Source of the DNA: Collinsella sp.
GTDB taxonomy: Bacteria > Actinomycetota > Coriobacteriia > Coriobacteriales > Coriobacteriaceae
Assembly: GCA_031295725.1 (NCBI GenBank)
Contig: JAUMNV010000072.1
Coordinates: 1 to 27,437 of the forward strand
Direction of reading: 5' to 3'
DNA length: 27,437 nucleotides
The notes below the pieces were generated by a model. It was not told the origin of the DNA, searched no databases, and saw nothing but the letters and a program-made list of their open reading frames with translations. Positions 6,794 to 14,972 of this stretch are shown piece after piece (positions within the stretch are counted from its first letter, which is position 1; each line of letters starts with the position of its first letter). A program made the translations under genes and the position numbers.

Positions 6794-8104
6794 ATGGACG
6801 AACTATTTCACGTCAGTGAGCGCAAGTCCACAATCGGGACCGAACTTCGCGCTGGACTGACAACATTCCTGGCGATGGCCTACATCATCGCCGTCAACCC
6901 CGCGGTGCTCTCGGGCGCTGGCATCGATGCGGGAGCGCTCGCCTGCGCCACCTGCCTGGGCGCCGGCATCATGACCATCTGCATGGGCATCTTCGCCAAC
7001 CGCCCGCTCGCCTGCGCGTCGGGCTTAGGCGTCAACGCGATGATCGCTGGAATCACCACCACCGTCTGCGGCGGTGACTGGCACGTGGCCATGAGCGTCA
7101 TCTTCCTTGAGGGCGTCGTCATCTTGCTGCTCGTGCTTTGTGGCCTGCGCGAGGCCATCATGGACGCCATCCCGGTTGTCCTGCGTCACGCCATCTCGGT
7201 GGGTCTGGGCCTGTTCATCGCCATGATTGGCCTGTGCGATGCCGGCATTATCACCGCTGGCGCCGGTACACTCGTCGGTCTGGGCGACATCACCTCCCCC
7301 ACCTTCATCGTCGGCATCATCTCCATCCTGGTGACGGTCGCCCTCGCCTGCCGCAACGTCCCCGGCTCGCTGCTCATCGGCATCGTCGTCGCCGTCATCG
7401 CCGGTATCCCCCTAGGTGTGACCCAGGCTCCGACCGGCATCATCGCCCCGCTCGACTTCTCGAGCATCGGTGGCCCTATCGCCGACGCCGGCGGCGTGCC
7501 CGCCATCGTCAAGGTCCTTACCGACCCCGCGCTCCTCGTCATCTCGTTCTCGCTGCTCATGAGTGACTTCTTCGACACCATGGGCACCGCGATGGCCGTG
7601 GCCAAGCAGGGCGAGTTCCTCACCGACGACGGCAACGTCGAGAATATCAAGGAGATCTTGATCGTCGACTCCGCCGCCGCTGCTGTGGGCGGTTTCATGG
7701 GCGTCTCCTCCATCACCACCTTCGTCGAGTCCACCTCTGGCGCTGCCGACGGTGGCCGCACGGGTCTCACCTCCGTCACCACCGGCGTGCTGTTCATTCT
7801 CGCCGCGTTCTTCTCCCCCATCGTCACCATCGTTTCCAGCGCCGCCACCTGCGGTGCTCTGGTCTACGTCGGCTACCTCATGATGAGCGAGGCCTCCGAG
7901 ATCGACTGGTCCGACGTGTCGCAGGGTTTCCCGGCGTTCATGATTGTCGCCGGCGTGCCCTTCACCTACTCCATCTCTGCCGGCATTGGCCTGGGCTTTA
8001 TCGCCTACGTGGTCGTCGCGCTCTTTAAGGGCGAGGCCTCCAAGATCAAGCCGCTCATGTGGATCGCAGCCCTCGCCTTCCTCGTCTACTTCTTCGTGGC
8101 GTAA
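6794..8104 (+). CDS. NCS2 purine permease, AzgA/PbuG type
   Basis: A 436-residue integral membrane protein of the AzgA-like branch of the nucleobase-cation symporter-2 family, which imports adenine, guanine or hypoxanthine with protons. Features seen: an N-terminal segment GLTTFLAMAYIIAVNPAVLSGAG, the loop FANRPLACASGLGVNAMIAG, the central LLMSDFFDTMGTAMAVAKQGEF and the helical-repeat segment VESTSGAADGGRTGLTSVTTG, all diagnostic of this branch. About 12-14 membrane segments; normal length. Start ATG at 6794 follows GGAAAGG; an earlier GTG-type start at 6737 has no ribosome binding site. A TATAGT -10-like element lies at 6733-6738. I saw no purine riboswitch upstream. Confidence 0.9.
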   Translation: MDELFHVSERKSTIGTELRAGLTTFLAMAYIIAVNPAVLSGAGIDAGALACATCLGAGIMTICMGIFANRPLACASGLGVNAMIAGITTTVCGGDWHVAMSVIFLEGVVILLLVLCGLREAIMDAIPVVLRHAISVGLGLFIAMIGLCDAGIITAGAGTLVGLGDITSPTFIVGIISILVTVALACRNVPGSLLIGIVVAVIAGIPLGVTQAPTGIIAPLDFSSIGGPIADAGGVPAIVKVLTDPALLVISFSLLMSDFFDTMGTAMAVAKQGEFLTDDGNVENIKEILIVDSAAAAVGGFMGVSSITTFVESTSGAADGGRTGLTSVTTGVLFILAAFFSPIVTIVSSAATCGALVYVGYLMMSEASEIDWSDVSQGFPAFMIVAGVPFTYSISAGIGLGFIAYVVVALFKGEASKIKPLMWIAALAFLVYFFVA

Positions 8105-8131
8105 CGGCATAGTCTGCTAAAGCAAAACAAC

Positions 8132-8173
8132 AAGGCGCGGAATCGCATCGAGCGGCTCCGCGCCTTTCTTTTA
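8132..8173 (+). terminator. Rho-independent terminator after the purine permease
   Basis: AAGGCGCGGA (8132-8141) pairs with TCCGCGCCTT (8157-8166), followed by TCTTTT. Confidence 0.85.
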
Positions 8174-8241
8174 GCGTCTGCCCCCGTGTCAGCGTGCGAC
8201 AATTGAGGCTGTCAATATCACAACACCGAGAGAAGCCTGCC

Positions 8242-8907
8242 TTGGAAGCGCATCATAAGCAGATAACCGTTTATTCAGAGTGTGCGGAAGGCGCGCCCGT
8301 CATCTATCTCCCCGTGATTATGGGCAACGGTAGTGAAGTCTACGAGCGCTGCCGAGAGCTCGACTGCCCGCTGTTCACCCTTGTCGCCATTGGAGGGCTC
8401 GATTGGAATCGCGAGCTGAGCCCCTGGGAATGCGACGGAACTATACGAGATGCCGAGCCCTTTGGCGGACAGGCTGCTGGTTTTCTTGACGAGTTGTTGA
8501 AGCAGATAATCCCCCAGGCCGAATCATCGCTCCCGCAACCGCCCGCCTGGCGCGGCGTTGCCGGCTACTCGTTGGCGGGTCTTTTTGCACTGTGGGCACT
8601 TTGGCAAACAGATGTCTTTGAGCGCGTGGCGAGTGCATCGGGGTCGCTGTGGTTCCCCGGCTTTATCGACTACGCGCGCGAGCGCACGATGACGGCTACG
8701 CCCGACGCCGCCTATCTGTCGCTCGGTAAAAAGGAAACCAAGACGCCCAACCGCATGATGCGGCACGTACTCGACGATACGCGCGCGATGGAAAAGCTGT
8801 TTATCGAGCGCGACATCCCAACAACGCTGGAGCTCAACCCCGGCAATCATTTTGCCCAAACTGACCTGCGCATGGCGCGCGGCATCCACTGGATACTGAC
8901 GCATTAA
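8242..8907 (+). CDS. Alpha/beta hydrolase, putative esterase (EsteraseD/Fes-like)
   Basis: About 221 residues of an alpha/beta-hydrolase of the putative-esterase type. The nucleophile elbow is GYSLAGLFAL (Ser in GxSxAG). The C-terminal NPGNHF supplies the likely catalytic His. An early segment VIYLPVIMGNGSEVYERC forms the first strands and oxyanion loop. The start is uncertain. TTG at 8242 has GAGAGAAG upstream and lies clear of the preceding terminator. A GTG at 8194 would add 16 residues but has no ribosome binding site. Relatives hydrolyse acyl esters or siderophore esters; the substrate here is unknown. No signal peptide is evident, so a cytosolic role is likely. Confidence 0.75.
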   Translation: MEAHHKQITVYSECAEGAPVIYLPVIMGNGSEVYERCRELDCPLFTLVAIGGLDWNRELSPWECDGTIRDAEPFGGQAAGFLDELLKQIIPQAESSLPQPPAWRGVAGYSLAGLFALWALWQTDVFERVASASGSLWFPGFIDYARERTMTATPDAAYLSLGKKETKTPNRMMRHVLDDTRAMEKLFIERDIPTTLELNPGNHFAQTDLRMARGIHWILTH

Positions 8908-8949
8908 AAATGGCGTCCACGCGCACATACGCATGGACGCCATTTTTAA
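8904..8949. terminator. Bidirectional terminator with 16-bp stem
   Basis: A perfect 16-bp inverted repeat (8904-8919 with 8934-8949, arm core AAAAATGGCGTCCA) with T-rich ends on both strands. It overlaps the hydrolase stop codon and serves the two convergent genes. Confidence 0.9.
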
Positions 8950-8967
8950 TTTGGCTGAACGCAGCTA

Positions 8968-10302
8968 CTATTCAGTAGTCTCCTCAAGCTCGGAAGTATC
9001 GAACTCAAAGTCATTACCGGGCAGGATGGCGTTGAGCACAATGCCCACCAGCGAGCCCACGGCAAGGCCCGAAAGCGAAATCGTCACGCCGCCCAGCTCC
9101 AGCACGATGGCACCGGCGGTACTGTAGGCAATGCCGAGCGAAAGCACGAGCACCAAAGCCGCAACCAGCACATTGCGGTTGTTCTGGAAATCAACCTGGT
9201 TTTCGATAAGGTTGCGAACGCCCACGGCACTGATCATGCCGTAGAGCACGAGCGACACGCCGCCGATTACACACGCCGGCATGGCGGCGATCACGGCAGC
9301 AAACTTGGGGCAGAACGAAAGCACGATGGCGCAGCAGGCGGCAATGCGAATCACGCGCGGGTCGAACACGCGCGTCAGGGCAAGCACGCCAGTGTTCTCG
9401 CCATACGTCGTATTGGCGGGGGCGCCAAAGAGCGATGCCAAGATGGTCGCCAGGCCATCGCCGAGCAGGGTACGGTGCAGACCGGGATCGGCAATGTAAT
9501 TGCGTTCGCAGGTAGAGCCAATGGCGGAGATATCGCCAATGTGCTCAATCATGGTCGCAAAGGCCAGCGGCATGATGGTGATGATGGCCGTCGTGGCAAG
9601 ACCGCTATCGAGCTGCGGTCCAAAGAGCGCAAACACGGTGTTGTCCCACACGACGGGCAAGCCAACCCAGGGGGCGGCTGCGACGCCAGAGAAGTCGACC
9701 TCACCCAACGCGGCCGCAACGGCATAGCTCGCCACGACGCCCAGCAGAATCGGCACGATCTTAACCATGCCGCGGCCCCAAATATTGCAGATGACGATCA
9801 CGGCCACAGCGACAACGGCAACAAGCCAGTTGGTCTGGCAGTTGGCGATAGCAGAGCTTGCCAAGATCAGGCCGATGGAAATGACGATGGGGCCGGTCAC
9901 CACCGGCGGGAAGAAGTGCATGACACGCTTGGCGCCAAATGCGCGGAACAGCGCTGCCAGCACCGGATAGAGCAGGCCGGCGCAGACAACGCCCAGGCAA
10001 GCGTAGGGCAAAAGCTCGGCCTCGCCGTTGGGCGCAACGGCGGCATAACCCGCGATAAAGGCAAACGACGAGCCCAGGAACGCGGGCACCTTACCGCGCG
10101 ATAGAAAATGAAACAGCAGCGTGCCGATGCCGGCGAACAGAAGCGTCGTCGAAACGGAAAGGCCGGTGAGCACGGGCACGAGCACCGTGGCTCCGAACAT
10201 CGCAAACATATGTTGCAAACCCAACACAAACATGCGCGGGCGGCCGAGCGACGATGCATCGTAGATGGCATCGGTGACGGCGGGCGTCGAAGACCGGGAC
10301 AT
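8968..10302 (-). CDS. uraA: Uracil permease (NCS2, UraA type)
   Basis: A 444-residue membrane protein of the UraA-like branch of NCS2, a uracil-proton symporter. Seen: FGATVLVPVLTGLSVSTTLLF at the start of the fold, GIGTLLFHFLSRGKVPAFLGSSFAFI, and the TTYGENTGVLALTRVF motif that marks uracil and xanthine carriers, followed by the remaining transmembrane helices. About 14 segments, normal length. ATG at 10302 is chosen because GAAAGGA lies about 6 nt upstream. The open frame continues back to 10530 through unrelated, non-membrane sequence with no ribosome binding site. A TACAAT -10-like element is on the minus strand at 10375-10380. Together with the AzgA-type permease it gives this locus uptake for both purine and pyrimidine bases. 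Confidence 0.9.
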   Translation of the reverse strand: MSRSSTPAVTDAIYDASSLGRPRMFVLGLQHMFAMFGATVLVPVLTGLSVSTTLLFAGIGTLLFHFLSRGKVPAFLGSSFAFIAGYAAVAPNGEAELLPYACLGVVCAGLLYPVLAALFRAFGAKRVMHFFPPVVTGPIVISIGLILASSAIANCQTNWLVAVVAVAVIVICNIWGRGMVKIVPILLGVVASYAVAAALGEVDFSGVAAAPWVGLPVVWDNTVFALFGPQLDSGLATTAIITIMPLAFATMIEHIGDISAIGSTCERNYIADPGLHRTLLGDGLATILASLFGAPANTTYGENTGVLALTRVFDPRVIRIAACCAIVLSFCPKFAAVIAAMPACVIGGVSLVLYGMISAVGVRNLIENQVDFQNNRNVLVAALVLVLSLGIAYSTAGAIVLELGGVTISLSGLAVGSLVGIVLNAILPGNDFEFDTSELEETTE

Positions 10303-10427
10303 GAGAGTCCTTTCAAAAAATGGAAGGGCGATCAGGCATATCGGATAACCTGCCCGAACGATACGATCCGAACCATTGTACGCGATACGCAATGCCTCGC
10401 ACGCGCCGCCACCTGCAAACGCTAGCG

Positions 10428-11561
10428 TTACTTCCAAACGCGCTCGGCAATGCGCTTGACCAGCGCGATCTTCGCCCATTGCTCGTCCTCGGTCAGCTTG
10501 TTGCCAATCTCGCAGCTGGCAAAGCCGCACTGGGGCGACAGGTACAGATTCTCGAGCGGCACGTACTTAGCGGCTTCGCGGATGCGCTCGACGATAACAT
10601 CCTCGTTCTCGAGCTCTGCCGCCTTGGTGGTTACCAAGCCCAGCACGACCTTCTTGCCGGGAGCGACGTACTTGAGCGGCTCAAAGCCGCCGGCGCGCGG
10701 CGTGTCGAACTCCAGATAGAACGCATCGACATTCTCATGTGCGAACAGATACGGAGCGATAGGGTCGTAGCCGCCTTCAAAAGCGTAGGTGGAGTGGTAG
10801 TTGCCGCGGCACACGTGCGTGTTGATGACCAAATCGTCGGGCTTGCCCTCGATGGCGGCGTTGTTGAGCGCCACGCCCAGCTCGCTTACCTTTTGCAGGT
10901 CGACCGGGCTCATGCCGGTTTTGGCGACAAAATCGGTATCGCAGTAGATGCCCCAGGTGCAGTCATCAAACTGGATGTTGCGGCAGCCTGCTGCGTACAG
11001 GGCGGCGATCACCGTGCGATAAGCGGCTGCAATGGCGTCGGCAAGTTCCTCATCGGTCTTATAGACAGCGCGCAGGCTCTCCTGCTGGCCATCGCAGCGA
11101 TCGAGCGTGACCTCAGAGAACGTCTGGATCGGCGCCGGAATGGTCTGGCGTGCGACCTGGCCCTCCTCCTCAAGCGCCTTGACGAACTTAAAATGCTCGA
11201 CGAACGGGTGGTTCTCGCCGCTAATGGGACCGGTAACCACGGCGGTGTCGGCCGTCGTCTCCTCGTCATGGAACATATAACCCGTGCGTGAGGTGCGGCG
11301 CTCAATGCCGTTAAGGCCCCACATAAAATCGAGGTGCCAGTAGCTGCGGCGGAACTCGCCATCGGTGATCACCTGCAGGCCGGCGGCCTTCTGCTTGGCC
11401 ACCAAATCGCGAATGGCATCGTCCTCGACGGCCTTAAGGCCGGAAGCGTCGAGTTTACCCGCGACATAGGTGGCACGGGCGTCCTTTACAGCCTGCGGAC
11501 GAAGAAAGCTGCCGACGATATCGGCGCGAAACGGCGCGTTCGGTTGAATCGAAGTGCTCAT
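10428..11561 (-). CDS. MetE C-terminal-like (YxjG/YxjH-type) methionine synthase family protein
   Basis: A 377-residue homologue of the catalytic half of cobalamin-independent methionine synthase, which methylates homocysteine using a Zn-bound thiolate. The single-domain length matches YxjG/YxjH rather than full MetE (about 750). Zn ligands are visible: H and C in INTHVCRGNY, E in FYLEFDTPRAG and C in SPQCGFAS. The N-terminus ADIVGSFLRP is also typical. ATG at 11561 follows GGGAG; an ATG six codons earlier has none. The MET-box-like operator and LysR gene upstream support a role in methionine supply. The methyl donor of this subfamily is not certain: a folate or another small donor is possible. 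Confidence 0.87.
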   Translation of the reverse strand: MSTSIQPNAPFRADIVGSFLRPQAVKDARATYVAGKLDASGLKAVEDDAIRDLVAKQKAAGLQVITDGEFRRSYWHLDFMWGLNGIERRTSRTGYMFHDEETTADTAVVTGPISGENHPFVEHFKFVKALEEEGQVARQTIPAPIQTFSEVTLDRCDGQQESLRAVYKTDEELADAIAAAYRTVIAALYAAGCRNIQFDDCTWGIYCDTDFVAKTGMSPVDLQKVSELGVALNNAAIEGKPDDLVINTHVCRGNYHSTYAFEGGYDPIAPYLFAHENVDAFYLEFDTPRAGGFEPLKYVAPGKKVVLGLVTTKAAELENEDVIVERIREAAKYVPLENLYLSPQCGFASCEIGNKLTEDEQWAKIALVKRIAERVWK

Positions 11562-11647
11562 AGATATCTCCCTTTGCATTGGTTGCTTTACTGGGACAGA
11601 GTATGAGCGCTCATATGACCATCGTATAATATACGTTTATAACAGTT

Positions 11648-11670
11648 TGATATAGATGTTTCCTATATCA
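11648..11670. promoter_or_regulatory. MET-box-like LysR operator upstream of the MetE-like gene
   Basis: TGATATAG-N7-CTATATCA is a perfect 8-bp inverted repeat holding TATAG-N7-CTATA (11651-11667). The published MET-box of streptococcal MtaR/MetR-type regulators has the same half-sites and spacing. On the minus strand a TATTAT -10-like element lies at 11626-11631, so the box covers the -35 region. A second palindrome, TATGAGCGCTCATA, lies at 11602-11615. Confidence 0.65.
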
Positions 11671-11716
11671 GTCTGGACTGTCATAAAGAGACTTGAACCG
11701 TGCGGAGCACAGCAGC

Positions 11717-12613
11717 CTAGATATGCTGACGAATCGCGTCGATATAGGCCCGACCGTAGCGCGTAAGCGTCGTGTTCTTGCGCGTGATGATGCCAATCTC
11801 CATGTACTCGTCCACGTCGAGCGGAATCGAGATAATGCCGGGGCCGTTGAGCTCGTGGCTGATCACGCCCGAGCATACCGTGTAGCCGTTGAGGCCCATG
11901 GCCAAATTGAACAACGTCGCACGGTCGCGCACGCGGATATTTTTGCGACGCTCGAACGTCGAGGTCAGCTCCTCGGAATAGTAAAACGAGTTGTAGCTGC
12001 CCTGCTCGTAGGACAGGAACGGGTAGTCTTCCAGATCCTCGAGCGTCACGCTGGAGCGGTCCGCCAGCGGATGGTCGGCGCAGACGAAGACATGCGGCGT
12101 GGCGCAGAAGAGTCCTTCGAACACGAGCTCGTTGGCCACCAGCATGCGCTCGATGACCTCGCGATTGTGCTCCGACAGATACAGGATGCCGAGCTCGCTT
12201 TTCATATGCGCGACGTCCTCGATAATCTCGTGAGTCTGTTCCTCGCGCAGGGTAAAGTCGTAGCGCGCGGCATCGAACTCACGGATCACATCGACAAACG
12301 CATTAACGGCAAAGGAATAATGCTGGCAGCTCACACTAAAGTGCGGCACCTGCTCGGACGCGCCCTTGTACTTGCCCTCGAGCAGGTCGGCCTGGTCGAG
12401 TACCTGGCGCGCGTAGCCCAAGAAGGTCTCGCCTTCCTCGGACACAACGACGCCCTTGTTGGTGCGCTCAAAGATGTGCACGCCCATCTCGTTTTCGAGA
12501 TCGCGAATCGATGCGGTAATCGAAGGCTGCGACACAAAGAGCCGGCGCGAGGCCTCGGTAATGCTGCCGCATTCGGCAACTTTGACGACATACCTGAGCT
12601 GCTGAAGCTTCAT
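11717..12613 (-). CDS. LysR-family regulator, probable methionine/sulfur regulator (MtaR/HomR-like)
   Basis: A 298-residue LysR-type protein. The N-terminal HTH is MKLQQLRYVVKVAECGSITEASRRL followed by FVSQPSITASIRDLENEMG and FERTNKGVVVSEEGETFL. The effector domain contains FSVSCQHYSFAVNAFVDVI, which resembles the streptococcal MtaR/HomR/CmbR group controlling methionine and cysteine genes. That resemblance is from memory, not from an alignment. The start follows GGGAGGG. It lies upstream of the MetE-like gene on the same strand, with a MET-box-like palindrome in the 155-bp gap, so it most likely activates that gene. It is separated by 10 nt from the HAD phosphatase gene before it, so the two are probably cotranscribed. 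Confidence 0.88.
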   Translation of the reverse strand: MKLQQLRYVVKVAECGSITEASRRLFVSQPSITASIRDLENEMGVHIFERTNKGVVVSEEGETFLGYARQVLDQADLLEGKYKGASEQVPHFSVSCQHYSFAVNAFVDVIREFDAARYDFTLREEQTHEIIEDVAHMKSELGILYLSEHNREVIERMLVANELVFEGLFCATPHVFVCADHPLADRSSVTLEDLEDYPFLSYEQGSYNSFYYSEELTSTFERRKNIRVRDRATLFNLAMGLNGYTVCSGVISHELNGPGIISIPLDVDEYMEIGIITRKNTTLTRYGRAYIDAIRQHI

Positions 12614-12623
12614 GGCGCCCTCC

Positions 12624-13532
12624 CTAGACGTTCGTGACGTCGAAACCCGCCGTGCTCATCTGACGCATAAACGGCGGCATCTCCCCCGTCGCGGCGCAGG
12701 CGGCAATCTGATGCAGGGCCCCGGCAACCGCATCATCTGCCGCGGCGCCAATATGCCAGCGCGCGGCAGCCGTGACGGCCTCGTTGGCATTGGCGACTGC
12801 AACGGAGTTGGGAACGGCACCGATCATGGGCAAATCGTTATCGGAATCGCCAAACACGGCCACCTCATCGGGCGTCAGACCCAGGGCATGCGCCAGCTCC
12901 AGGGCGGCGCAGCCCTTGTCCCAACCGGCCGGGAGAATATCGAATAGGCGTACGCGGTTGTTGGGAAACACAAGCGAGAGCTCCGGCACCTCGGCGGCAA
13001 TGCGCTCGCGCAGCTCAGCGAGCTCTTCGCGCGAGCGGGCGCTCCAGATATTCGCCTTGAACACCGGCGCGTCATCGACAACAGGACGGCACGGGGCCTC
13101 TTCGCCCTTGAGCCATGCGTTGCCGCCCGACTCCATAGCACGGCGCACGCGCTCGGGATCGCTCGTCACGCAATAGGAATCATTACCCCAAAAGTCATCA
13201 CCCAGGCTGTAGACCTTCAGATACGTATCGTCGGTCTCTTGCTCAAGATAGTCGGCAAGACGCATGAGGGCACCGTTGTCGCTCGCACGGGAGGCAACAA
13301 CCTCGCCGTCGACAAACATCACCTGGCCGTTACAGAACGCGCCAGTCGAAAAGCACTCGGAACGATTTTTGAACATCCAACCCATCGCGGACGGCTGGCG
13401 ACCCGAAACCGGGCCAAAGTGCAGACCCGCCGTCTGCATGGCATGAATGCCCTCGATGGCGTAGTCGCTGGCGCCGTCATGCCCGGCTGGAATCAGCGTA
13501 TCGTCCATATCGGTCAGCACAAGTTTAATCAT
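12624..13532 (-). CDS. Cof-type HAD-family phosphatase
   Basis: A 302-residue HAD-superfamily hydrolase of the Cof/type IIB group. Motif I is LTDMDDTLIPAG (nucleophile and acid Asp in DMDDT), motif II GPVSGRQ, motif III the Lys in GWDKGCAALELAHALG, and motif IV VFGDSDNDLPMIG. A cap domain lies between motifs II and III. Such enzymes dephosphorylate sugar phosphates, PLP, FMN or pyrimidine-phosphate intermediates; the substrate cannot be told here. The start ATG follows a G-rich GGGGG. It is 10 nt upstream of the LysR gene and likely in the same transcript. The thiamine operon begins divergently about 100 nt away, and some Cof-type enzymes act on HMP-PP, which is a possible but untested link. 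Confidence 0.88.
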   Translation of the reverse strand: MIKLVLTDMDDTLIPAGHDGASDYAIEGIHAMQTAGLHFGPVSGRQPSAMGWMFKNRSECFSTGAFCNGQVMFVDGEVVASRASDNGALMRLADYLEQETDDTYLKVYSLGDDFWGNDSYCVTSDPERVRRAMESGGNAWLKGEEAPCRPVVDDAPVFKANIWSARSREELAELRERIAAEVPELSLVFPNNRVRLFDILPAGWDKGCAALELAHALGLTPDEVAVFGDSDNDLPMIGAVPNSVAVANANEAVTAAARWHIGAAADDAVAGALHQIAACAATGEMPPFMRQMSTAGFDVTNV

Positions 13533-13569
13533 AAGGCCCCCATTCGTATCGGTCCTACCTATTGTAACG

Positions 13570-13604
13570 ACCTGCCAAAATAAACCTGTCCCTTTTTGGC
13601 AGGT
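13570..13604. repeat. REP-like hairpin with GGGAC loop core (copy 1)
   Basis: ACCTGCCAAAA (13570-13580) pairs with TTTTGGCAGGT (13594-13604). The loop contains CCTGTCCC, that is GGGACAGG on the minus strand. It may also terminate or insulate the divergent HAD and thiamine units. Confidence 0.6.
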
Positions 13605-13630
13605 GCGTTAGTATAGGGAACAACAGATTC

Positions 13631-13766
13631 GATGCGGGAGTGCCGGCGGTGCAAACCACAAGGCTGAGAGGGTATGGGGCCCAATCCTTTGAACCTGTCA
13701 GTTAATGCTGGCGTAGGGAGCATGCCGCCTTTGCAGGGGCGCTGTCTATGCACAGCGCCCCTTTTC
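13631..13766 (+). ncRNA. TPP riboswitch (THI element) with terminator expression platform
   Basis: The conserved THI-box strings are all present: GGCTGAGAGGG (13662-13672), CCTTTGAACCTGTCAGTTAATGC (13686 on) and GGCGTAGGGAG (13710-13720). The closing stem P1 can form between GCGG...TGC (13634-13643) and GCATGCCGC (13720-13728). Directly after comes a perfect terminator: GGGGCGCTGT (13736-13745), a 6-nt loop, ACAGCGCCCC (13752-13761), then TTTTCT. Binding of thiamine pyrophosphate should favour termination and switch off the downstream thiM operon. Confidence 0.95.
13736..13766 (+). terminator. Riboswitch-controlled terminator upstream of thiM
   Basis: A 10-bp perfect GC-rich stem followed by TTTTCT, immediately 3' of the TPP aptamer and 22 nt before the thiM start. 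Confidence 0.92.
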
Positions 13767-13787
13767 TATGCCAAGGAGGCATGTGCA

Positions 13788-14627
13788 GTGATTGATTCGG
13801 AACAGCTTAAGCAACATATGGTCAAGGCCGTGGAGGAGATTCGCGCCACCAATCCGATGGCCGGCTCCATCACCAACACGGTGACGATTGACTTTGTCGC
13901 CAACGCGCAGCTCGCCGTGGGCGGTTCGGCCGCCATGGTCTATCTGCCCGACGAGGGCGAGGCACTCGTTGCCGGCGGCGGCACCATCTATCTCAATATG
14001 GGCACGCTCTTCCCCATCTACGAGCAGACGATTCCCCGCGCGGCCAAGGCGGCACATGATGCCGGCAAGCCCTGGGTGCTCGATCCGGTTGGCCTGGGCA
14101 TCGGTAGCCTGCGCACCCAGCTGGTAAACGAGCTCAAGCAGTACAAGCCCGCCATCGTGCGCGGCAACGCCTCCGAGATCATCGCGCTCGCCGGCCTGTG
14201 GGGTCTTGAGGGCGAGGCGGCCGATCTAAGCCGCGTACGCGGTGTCGATACCACCGATACCGTCGATGCCGCCCGCGATGCTGCCGTGGCGCTTGCCCGC
14301 TACACCGGCGGCGCCGTGGTGGTCTCGGGCGAAGTCGACCTGATCACCGACGGCACGACCGTGGCCAAGTCCCACGGCGGCAGCCCGCTCATGTCCAAGA
14401 TCACCGGCTGCGGCTGCTCGCAAGGCGGCGTGCTGGCCGTGTACGCCTGTGCCACCGACCCGTTTACGGCAGCCGTCTGCGGTACCGCCGTCTACAACGT
14501 TGCCGGCACGCGTGCCGCCGCCGTCGCCGATGCCCCGGCAAGCTTTAAGGTCGCCTTTATCGACGAGCTCTACCGCGCAACCGCCCAGGACATTGCCGAT
14601 AACCAACTCGAGCTCGAGGAGGCATAG
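13788..14627 (+). CDS. thiM: Hydroxyethylthiazole kinase
   Basis: A 279-residue ThiM. It phosphorylates 4-methyl-5-hydroxyethylthiazole to the thiazole phosphate used by ThiE, a salvage step of thiamine synthesis. The ribokinase-like fold is seen in NPMAGSITNTVTIDFVANA, the segment corresponding to the ThiM substrate loop, GKPWVLDPVGLGIGSLRT, and the anion-hole motif TGCGCSQGG with the conserved Cys. GTG at 13788 is preferred: AAGGAGG lies 9 nt upstream, and the frame further upstream runs back through the riboswitch. First gene of a three-gene operon; the next start is 3 nt after its stop. Confidence 0.93.
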   Translation: MIDSEQLKQHMVKAVEEIRATNPMAGSITNTVTIDFVANAQLAVGGSAAMVYLPDEGEALVAGGGTIYLNMGTLFPIYEQTIPRAAKAAHDAGKPWVLDPVGLGIGSLRTQLVNELKQYKPAIVRGNASEIIALAGLWGLEGEAADLSRVRGVDTTDTVDAARDAAVALARYTGGAVVVSGEVDLITDGTTVAKSHGGSPLMSKITGCGCSQGGVLAVYACATDPFTAAVCGTAVYNVAGTRAAAVADAPASFKVAFIDELYRATAQDIADNQLELEEA

Positions 14628-14630
14628 GCC

Positions 14631-14972
14631 ATGTCCGAGCCTGCAACCAATACCGGCATGAACACACTCGTCGCTGTGGCCATCGCCCCGTGTGGCACCG
14701 GCGATGAGCTGTCCGCCGAGGTCGCCGAGGTCGTACGTGTTATTCGCGAGAGCGGCCTTCCCAACCGCACCACCTCGATGTTCACCGAGATCGAGGGCGA
14801 CTGGGACGAGGTCATGCAGGTCGTGCGCGACGCAACCTTTGTGTTGGCGAGCAAGGGCATCCGCACCGAAGTCGTGCTCAAAGCCGATATTCGGCCCGGA
14901 TTTACCGACACCATGACTGGCAAGCTCGAGCGCATGGAAGCGCAGATCAAAAAGCAGGAGGAAGCACGATGA
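14631..14972 (+). CDS. MTH1187/YkoF-family thiamine-binding protein
   Basis: A 113-residue small protein of the MTH1187 (UPF0045) family, which folds like a ferredoxin and binds thiamine or its HMP moiety. Seen: LVAVAIAPCGTGDELSAEVAEVV, the ligand-side segment GLPNRTTSMFTEIEGDWDEVMQVV and RTEVVLKADIRPG. Normal length is about 100 residues. It lies between thiM and thiE, and its TGA overlaps the thiE ATG, so translation is probably coupled. Its place under a TPP riboswitch supports a role in handling thiamine or a precursor in the cytosol. Whether it is a carrier, a sensor or part of uptake is unknown. Confidence 0.87.
   Translation: MSEPATNTGMNTLVAVAIAPCGTGDELSAEVAEVVRVIRESGLPNRTTSMFTEIEGDWDEVMQVVRDATFVLASKGIRTEVVLKADIRPGFTDTMTGKLERMEAQIKKQEEAR

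Noticed and set aside
10418..10429. AACGCTAGCGTT 12-bp palindrome at the end of the MetE-like gene
   Set aside because: Short, overlaps the stop codon and has no partner site; could be chance.
11693..12637. 314-residue plus-strand open frame opposite the second LysR gene
   Set aside because: Antisense shadow of a clear LysR protein.
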